Part shown: piece after piece, positions 61,801 to 64,000 of the stretch | How the letters are laid out: each line of letters starts with the position of its first letter | How positions within the stretch are numbered: position 1 is the stretch's first letter | Assembly: GCA_964035545.1 (NCBI GenBank) | Contig: OZ037767.1 | Location: 8,732,207 to 8,796,206 of the forward strand | Source of the DNA: Bugula neritina | Lineage: Eukaryota; Bryozoa; Gymnolaemata; Cheilostomatida; Bugulidae | DNA length: 64,000 nt | Direction: 5' to 3' | The notes under the pieces: generated by a model | The model's input: the letters and a program-made list of their open reading frames with translations, nothing else | What the model was told of the DNA's origin: nothing | Database searches by the model: none | Position numbers and translations under genes: made by a program

Positions 61801-63931
61801 TATTATTCAATGCATTTAGTATAATATAATATTTCGAATGTATATGATCATTGTTTGTCCAAAAAATAATGTGAATAAAGCTTTTACATATAGCTTACCT
61901 AATAAGATATCTGTTTATACGTAATGTACAAACATATTATCATCATTAATATTCCAAGCAAATGTAAAATAAACAAATACTTGCTCTTACATGAACTATC
62001 AATATGTTGCTGACATATCTCAATCAAAGTTTCAATTTTCTTTATATCATGCTGAACAAGCAATGAATCTGATAACTGAACAATGATGCACATTATTTTA
62101 AAATACTTGTTTTCTCTTGAAACATTTGAAATGCTGAGCATATATTTAATAAATGTGTTGATGTTTTGAGGAAAATTTGGACATGATATTAAAATGTTTC
62201 CAAGATTTTTACACAATTTAACTTCGTTTATGGTTAACATTTTATATTTTTTCTTAAAATGCTTCACATGCTTTGTTTCCACAAAAAAAGGAGAGCAGCA
62301 CAACCAATTCTCTGACAACGTAGACCATACAAAATCATGAACTATAGATGAATGAACAAATCTAGTCATTTTGCTAGCACGGTATGGACTTGAGTATATG
62401 TGCTTGTTTTCACATCTACCACAATAATAAAAATAATTTCAAATATCACAACTTTTATTTGGTTCATATTCACTTTTATATTAACACAGAGTAAAGTAAC
62501 TGTTCATCTGTTTTAGAGTAATTGGGATATAACACAAAAATGGAGTCCCAAATGCTCCACATATAATTTTGCATGAGTAAAAAAACAAAGAAAAAAATTA
62601 ATGTATAATTAATTACCCCAGCCGTGAGTAAAATGAATTCTCGGTGTGAGTAATGGGGAATATAACACAGGGATGGGGTCCCAAATGCTCCACATATAAT
62701 TTTGCATGAGTAAAAAAAACAAAGAAAAAATTAATGTATAATTATTTACCCCAGCCGTGAGTAAAATTATTTCTCGGTGTGAGTAATGGGGAATATAACA
62801 CAGGGATGGGGTCCCAAGTTTTCTACATATAATTTTGCATGAGTAAAAAAATAAAAAAATTAATGTATAATTAATTACCCCAGCCGTGAGTAAAATGATT
62901 TCTCGGTGTGAGTAATGGGGAATATAACACAGGGATGGGGTCCCAAATGCTCCACATATACTACTTATATAAATAAGCAGGTTTGCCATCCTAAGTCGTA
63001 GAACCTACTAATCTAGTGCATATACTTTCATTCTGTCATGTCCAGGCTTTTTCTTTATATAAAAGTGTCAGCAGTTTTTGAGTAACAATCAGAATAATGT
63101 AGATTTATGTTGTGTTTGCTTCACGAACATTTTACTGAAAACGTTGCATTCAAGTTGGGTGATATTTTGTCACGGTTTGTAGTTGTATGGTGAACAGTAT
63201 ACATATGATGATCCTGTGTGTCAAAAACTTCATATTATGAACAAGGCATCAATGAAAGCAGTTAATCCTGTGTCACTGGGACACCTATTGGACTGTTTCC
63301 CAGTATTGTTTCGGCAAAATGTAATACTGAAGGAAACTATAGCACAGATTAGAAATACCAAAGATTTTATAGACAGAGTGTTCTATGAAAAGATCAATGA
63401 ATACAAGGTACAAATGTAAAAGTTGATAGTATATATTGTATTCCCAGTGAGTAATGTGCTTAATTTATCAAAGTCCCAGTCTGTTACAATAGTATGCAGG
63501 TCTAGAGCTTTTAAAGCTTGCAAAATGTGCCTGTGAAACATTTTAAAATAATATTTATTGCAGAAAAGACAGCAAAAAGTAATATATCTGTTAATTTAAG
63601 CCAAATGTCTCGGGTATTATATACCTGCCAGCTTAAGCCAAGTCAGGGAAGGTAAAACTTGTGGGCCAACAATACACTGTATTAGCTAACAGTGATCACT
63701 TCTGTATGCTCCTTAGTATTTTATTTCTTTAGAGTTTGCAGCTCTTCCAATTCTTACAGACATTAAGTATCCCGTGAAAGTTGTTTATATTATAGTCTGG
63801 GTTTGACGAGACCGACATGAGAGGAATGTTGGATCAACTCATATTAATTCAAAGACAGGAAAGTGGTGAAGGGAAACAGGTAATGGATGACGCGGCAATC
63901 CGTGGAATACTGTTGAATTTTGTGGTCGGAG
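46884..63931 (+). CDS. Cytochrome P450, CYP2-clan type, second gene, 3' part outside window
   Basis: Exons seen: 46884-46961 (membrane anchor, MAVLTTAVLVAIAVV), 47442-47640 (IPGPTGLPLFGNTF, VVVINSTE), 47732-47802, 48335-48538, 63183-63407 and 63796-63931, which ends LLNFVVGG, the beginning of the I-helix. Intron positions and phases match the P450 at 25952 exactly, and exons 3 and 5 have the same length as there (71 and 225 nt), so the two are duplicated paralogues in the same orientation. The I-helix threonine, K-helix and haem-binding exons lie beyond 64000. Intron 4 (48539-63182) is 14.6 kb because it contains the Polinton-type element; all visible exons remain in frame, so the gene may still be functional if the intron is spliced. 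Confidence 0.88.
49349..49354. repeat. Left 6-bp target-site duplication TATATA
   Basis: Identical to 62966-62971 and directly adjacent to the AG terminus. Because TATATA is itself palindromic and AT-rich, its evidential weight is moderate, but the length is right for a Polinton. Confidence 0.7.
49361..49815 (+). repeat. Subterminal tandem array (three ~130-bp units plus a partial)
   Basis: Units start near 49362, 49491, 49624 and 49757, each beginning TATGTGGAGCATTTGGGAC or a variant and containing CTCACGGCTGGGGTAA and CATGCAAAATTATATG. Mirrored at 62505-62959 in the right repeat. The frame open through this array (49322-49711) is a by-product. Such arrays next to a terminus may be replication or packaging signals, which is inference. 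Confidence 0.85.
49951..50421 (+). CDS. 156-aa element protein with C-terminal membrane anchor (left copy)
   Basis: ATG in good context (AAAATGA), stop TAG. The first ~130 residues are largely helical in composition; residues about 133-150 (FILHLLGILMMIICLYI) form a single membrane segment followed by a short polar tail, a tail-anchored layout. The architecture (helical domain plus tail anchor, with an aromatic/hydrophobic stretch NKYFKIMCIIVQLSD before the last helices) is reminiscent of Bcl-2-type apoptosis regulators, which are reported among adintovirus accessory genes. No BH1 NWGR signature is present, so this is only a hypothesis. A matching copy is at 61899-62369. Confidence 0.55.
   Translation: MTRFVHSSIVHDFVWSTLSENWLCCSPFFVETKHVKHFKKKYKMLTINEVKLCKNLGNILISCPNFPQNINTFIKYMLSISNVSRENKYFKIMCIIVQLSDSLLVQHDIKKIETLIEICQQHIDSSCKSKYLFILHLLGILMMIICLYITYKQISY
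51138..51632 (+). CDS. 164-aa element protein of unknown function (left copy)
   Basis: The open frame begins directly at a splice-acceptor-like TTTTGCAG (ending 51143) and has no early ATG other than LLMDKL about 20 codons in, so it may be the last exon of a spliced gene or start internally near 51195. It is basic, with several Cys/His (CEACLNPNR, HTCLHIW) and a charged C-terminal helix. No family recognised. A matching copy is at 60688-61182. Confidence 0.45.
   Translation: MQKRSFVTVVVIIGYHSLLMDKLLQNDIPSSTFHKAIYNKVLLYQICNQIWIETKKLAYYSCEACLNPNRIFAHTCLHIWNETQLLDNGWAKNFTEKYFKDALNNVSWKKIQLYMERYNHLNRDNRKCNKMFWITRSRRLFLQKTLLSSLNNIVKEEEQFYIQV
51843..52052 (+). CDS. 69-aa small membrane protein (left copy)
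   Basis: ATG start; one hydrophobic segment at about residues 17-34 (SLLAIIFCLTTALITLTVY) preceded by a basic residue cluster, then a polar tail with an N-x-S/T sequon, consistent with a type II small membrane protein. Function unknown. A matching copy is at 60268-60477. Confidence 0.45.
   Translation: MQHLSLMEQIFRHQKSLLAIIFCLTTALITLTVYNSVSEESKAVESIKNLQKILFSTDNITLLERNSTI
52565..53182 (+). CDS. FtsK/HerA-type genome-packaging ATPase
   Basis: About 201 residues from the TTG at 52577. Walker A GPTGSGKS at residues 10-17 and Walker B LIIIDDLM at about 77-84; the DDLM form is characteristic of Polinton/adenovirus-like packaging ATPases, which pump DNA into capsids. Length is close to the usual 200-250. 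No in-frame ATG exists between the upstream stop TGA at 52562 and Walker A (the nearby ATG at 52566 is in another frame), so the start may lie on an upstream exon joined at an acceptor such as CTGCAG near 52556, be non-AUG, or be lost. The left terminal repeat ends inside this gene at 52775. The truncated mirror copy is at 59545-59743. Confidence 0.87.
   Translation, partial: NETKLENIIVDTGPTGSGKSVLMKKILENSNSLIFPNVEECIINYSVWQTLYEQIQVPFPIKFLEGITNIEDIPRDNKHRLIIIDDLMNTLSESQEVCDLYTKYSHHLNISVIILVQNLFEKGKYFRTISLNTHYLWLLKSVRDTSIISTLGRQMMNSKFLSKCYKDAVSKKFGHLFIDMKASSDDKYRVRSNTFDEEVVVYVDQ
53194..53415 (+). CDS. 73-aa small membrane protein downstream of ATPase
   Basis: ATG at 53194, only 11 bases after the ATPase stop. 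Residues about 2-24 form a strongly hydrophobic segment (TFIIIILFLSILPFILQS), followed by a basic stretch (HTNKKTKKY). Same strand and close spacing suggest co-expression with the ATPase. In Polintons a protease often sits beside the ATPase; this protein does not resemble one. Function unknown. Confidence 0.4.
   Translation: MTFIIIILFLSILPFILQSFAIFFKYFHTNKKTKKYTFSFTNLLISRIFFLGPPNKSISNYFVESVSSNNIIL
53416..54156. other. Non-coding spacer within the element
   Basis: AT-rich, with short internal repeats such as ATATAAAAATGC/ATATAAAACTGC near 53467-53510. No coding region. It presumably holds the 3' end of the ATPase unit and the promoter of the cargo gene. Confidence 0.5.
54157..56779 (+). CDS. 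Seven-exon cargo gene of unknown function (395 aa) inside the element
   Basis: Exons 54157-54282, 54657-54809, 55431-55620, 55697-55881, 56030-56120, 56232-56442 and 56548-56779, all with GT-AG borders and one frame from ATG to TGA (396 codons). Exon 1 has closely spaced cysteines (CGYCGNIWDGCAQCDC), a likely zinc-binding knuckle. Exons 2-3 are Lys/Glu/Ser-rich with basic runs (KKCKGKGKGRPT, TIKRKLDLSSDD) and look like nuclear-targeting, disordered sequence. Exons 4-7 form a folded region (IRLEDAKVEDLLIEG, GRWLSIYHKLDD, FLAPRKKWANGAFQG, HLVKFIQGIEREI) I do not recognise. Five to six introns in 2.6 kb is unlike the intronless core genes of Polintons and suggests capture from a host genome. Confidence 0.65.
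54343..54480. repeat. Imperfect inverted repeat in intron 1 of the cargo gene
   Basis: The outer arms TATTTTGGAGTTACCCTTTC and GAAGGGGCAACTCTAAAATA pair with a few mismatches. An inner perfect stem TTTTGTGGA/TCCACAAAA lies around 54403. Probably a small snap-back MITE. Confidence 0.6.
54822..55344. mobile_element. hAT-type MITE (523 bp) in intron 2 of the cargo gene
   Basis: Ends CAGGGTTGGGGT and ACCCCAACCCTG (the left arm continues AATTG after an offset of one base). Flanked by an exact 8-bp direct repeat GTGTTAAC at 54814-54821 and 55345-55352. CAGGG termini with an 8-bp target duplication are the hAT signature. The interior is dominated by TAATTGTAATTAATTACA-type repeats, with no transposase. 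It lies a few bases after the exon 2 donor and does not disturb it. Confidence 0.87.
56780..59566 (+). CDS. Protein-primed-type DNA polymerase B, truncated before motifs B and C
   Basis: The frame is open from 56780; the first start-like codon is GTG 56819 (915 aa), but a C2H2 finger with Cys codons at about 56801-56812 begins upstream of it, so the true start is earlier or on another exon. Order (numbered from 56819): zinc fingers (1-45), an OTU-like cysteine-protease segment with NDNLCFFRALAL (Cys about 249) and NHLCYI (His about 348), another finger (about 362-385), exonuclease motifs FDIECYLE (D430, E432), GFNSQKYDIN (D566) and YNNLDV (D695), polymerase motif A FDANALYLY (D799), then an inserted endonuclease-like VFQFHGCLFHGHKC (about 880-893). 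The frame crosses into the right terminal repeat at 59545 and stops within eight codons. The palm motifs KxxxNxxYG and DTD are therefore absent and this copy cannot polymerise DNA. Confidence 0.88.
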   Translation, partial: HISPSFACHSCTSVFSRTFNLLRHIKTLHTSVQHFLCQNCNTQFTSEIDLQIHHNTCNENLCIQIGGAHSSHNHSDNEEGQTTFQSHNSDIDNLIKNRWNSIKSYFKCRKIVDVYNFRMVNQKNAFIQTIKHVYITKIKTQIKLQCCIGFVLINNSTKQLRYFHSSVNNTALFSKPQSVGNLEQFLQVCEQINQTDLHQHAISKRPNSSWSVALITNITFYFTKLTFGKFGAPITLPKHIVRNKSIVSLTSNHHGKYNDNLCFFRALALSKICKCKTKCMCVKRIEQLTLKFFRKFCAVKSLQCNKKSFEGVDIQDFGLLEEIFNIKITVYTLDSFGVSSILVQSMKSNMHELNLCAYKNHLCYIKNVQTFCKCFRCKTCSQCFDRRSNLTRHTTGCAKAQSQLIYPQETFFPKPSIFEIIEEQTGIAIPPQLRFYPYRATFDIECYLEPISNCNTSMLSFTSNHKVMSISVCSNIPGYTSPLCLVSNGNVDELMEGFVIYLELLSSVAKQLCLKQFENIFNDLETVKNDQLLSEKNFQSMNWSNQKVYNNRSIENLKMQLESYFSELPVIGFNSQKYDINCMRTPLVRNLLKHDKIQFVIKRNNAMKCIKTKHLKFLDIINFIAPGFSYANFIKAYNCSMKKGFFPYEYVTSLEKLNENSLPAHEAFYSSLTQSNITAADYQNCKQVWQNKNMLTMKDYLIYYNNLDVLPFLEAVEKQHMVYREKGIDMFKDGISVPSLATKWLFNELNTKNFFIPLIGRKDADLYKTIRNNIIGGPSIVFHRYHEADKTFIRKNSFDSKSKVCKNVFGFDANALYLYCAMQELPTGSIIRRRKENNFRPKFCDYFGRLSVEWLEYCSYLNGVFIQHKYNKGEQKVGQHGLPVDGYCKQLKTVFQFHGCLFHGHKCVKTKGVVFNPINGKSNICNSF
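59545..59743 (-). pseudogene. Truncated packaging-ATPase 5' fragment (right copy)
   Basis: Same sequence as the first 66 codons of the ATPase at 52577, including Walker A, ending after GITNI, then running antisense into polymerase B to a stop at 59480. No Walker B, so non-functional. Confidence 0.9.
60268..60477 (-). CDS. 69-aa small membrane protein (right copy)
   Basis: Translates identically to 51843-52052; see there for the description. Intact. Confidence 0.45.
   Translation of the reverse strand: MQHLSLMEQIFRHQKSLLAIIFCLTTALITLTVYNSVSEESKAVESIKNLQKILFSTDNITLLERNSTI
60688..61182 (-). CDS. 164-aa element protein (right copy)
   Basis: Translates identically to 51138-51632, including the upstream acceptor-like TTTTGCAG. 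Intact. Confidence 0.45.
   Translation of the reverse strand: MQKRSFVTVVVIIGYHSLLMDKLLQNDIPSSTFHKAIYNKVLLYQICNQIWIETKKLAYYSCEACLNPNRIFAHTCLHIWNETQLLDNGWAKNFTEKYFKDALNNVSWKKIQLYMERYNHLNRDNRKCNKMFWITRSRRLFLQKTLLSSLNNIVKEEEQFYIQV
61899..62369 (-). CDS. 156-aa tail-anchored-type protein (right copy)
   Basis: Translates identically to 49951-50421. Intact, so the element carries two divergent copies of each terminal-repeat gene, one pointing inward from each end. Confidence 0.55.
   Translation of the reverse strand: MTRFVHSSIVHDFVWSTLSENWLCCSPFFVETKHVKHFKKKYKMLTINEVKLCKNLGNILISCPNFPQNINTFIKYMLSISNVSRENKYFKIMCIIVQLSDSLLVQHDIKKIETLIEICQQHIDSSCKSKYLFILHLLGILMMIICLYITYKQISY
62505..62959 (-). repeat. 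Subterminal tandem array, right copy
   Basis: Mirror of 49361-49815 with the same units and boundaries. Confidence 0.85.
62966..62971. repeat. Right 6-bp target-site duplication TATATA
   Basis: Matches 49349-49354; beyond it the flanks diverge (AATAAGC on the right, TAATAT before the left copy). Confidence 0.7.
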
Positions 63932-64000
63932 GTGAGTAGAACAGCTGTATTGGCATGACTCATGCATCACAATTGTTAATATGGTAAACTTACAGCTTTT

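Larger units (their letters stand above)
49355..62965. mobile_element. Maverick/Polinton-type (adintovirus-like) element, end-duplicated and defective, 13,611 bp
   Basis: Starts AGTAGTATATG and ends CATATACTACT, flanked by TATATA at 49349-49354 and 62966-62971. AG...CT ends with a 6-bp target duplication are what is known for Polintons. It encodes a packaging ATPase and a protein-primed-type DNA polymerase B, the core pair of that group. Terminal repeats are 3,421 bp, longer than the few hundred bp usual for the family, and extend into coding sequence at both inner borders. I could not find integrase, adenain-like protease, or major and minor capsid genes, so it cannot be autonomous as it stands. 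Host context: intron 4 of a P450 gene, no exon disturbed. It belongs to the lineage of integrated animal virus-like elements. Confidence 0.87.
59545..62965 (-). repeat. Right terminal inverted repeat, 3,421 bp
   Basis: Reverse complement of 49355-52775 with the same length. Its inner border interrupts polymerase B on the + strand and contains only the first ~66 codons of the ATPase on the minus strand. Because the ATPase is complete on the left and cut here, the copying direction was left to right. Confidence 0.95.

Noticed and set aside
49355-62965. Bidnavirus-like or plain foldback element instead of Polinton type
   Set aside because: Packaging ATPase with a DDLM Walker B, AG...CT ends and a 6-bp target duplication favour the Polinton/adintovirus group; no parvovirus-type gene is present.

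Overview
This is AT-rich animal nuclear DNA. The genes are split by many short introns with standard GT-AG borders (one GC-AG), AATAAA signals follow the stop codons, and the families present are animal ones: Kunitz inhibitor domains, a class A GPCR, a coiled-coil protein and two microsomal cytochromes P450 of the CYP2-clan type. Decayed animal retrotransposons and MITEs fill the gaps. An invertebrate, perhaps a lophotrochozoan, fits best, but nothing in the window fixes the phylum.

Layout. 1-2831: the 3' end of a multi-Kunitz gene (+) with one domain per exon; the three domains upstream of the last have lost the Cys14-Cys38 pair or the visible half of it. 3590-10610: a tandem duplication carrying two small basic-protein genes of unknown function (85 and 137 aa) and a third, gutted copy. 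12965-13888: an intronless class A GPCR (-). 17842-24539: an eight-exon coiled-coil gene (-), 361 aa, whose first intron holds a ~1.7 kb inverted-repeat element with a period-15 minisatellite inside. 25952-31049: a complete ten-exon P450 (+), 507 aa. 34035-45705: a retrotransposon graveyard on the minus strand: LINE fragment, BEL/Pao remnant with a nested Ty3/gypsy gag piece, and a copia-type remnant with LTR and primer-binding site. 46884 to the window end: a second P450 (+), a paralogue of the first with matching intron positions and phases, running off the right edge.

The most notable object is at 49355-62965, inside intron 4 of the second P450. It is a 13,611-bp Maverick/Polinton-type (adintovirus-like) element with AG...CT termini and a 6-bp TATATA target duplication. 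Its inverted terminal repeats are 3,421 bp each, have no net length difference, and matched in every segment compared by eye. Each repeat carries three small ORFs (two with membrane segments), a subterminal tandem array and the 5' part of a packaging-ATPase gene. The unique middle holds the complete ATPase, a small membrane protein, a seven-exon cargo gene of unknown function containing a hAT-type MITE, and a protein-primed DNA polymerase B. That polymerase runs straight into the right repeat and stops there, so polymerase motifs B and C are missing. No integrase, protease or capsid gene was recognised. It looks like an end-duplicated, defective derivative of a larger element, comparable to left-end-duplicated defective adenovirus genomes, which integrated with both termini intact. 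An assembly fold-back must be excluded.

Other mobile DNA: two Harbinger-type MITEs with TTA and TAA target duplications, a 261-bp near-perfect palindrome, and a TA-cored hairpin. No tRNA, rRNA or CRISPR was seen.
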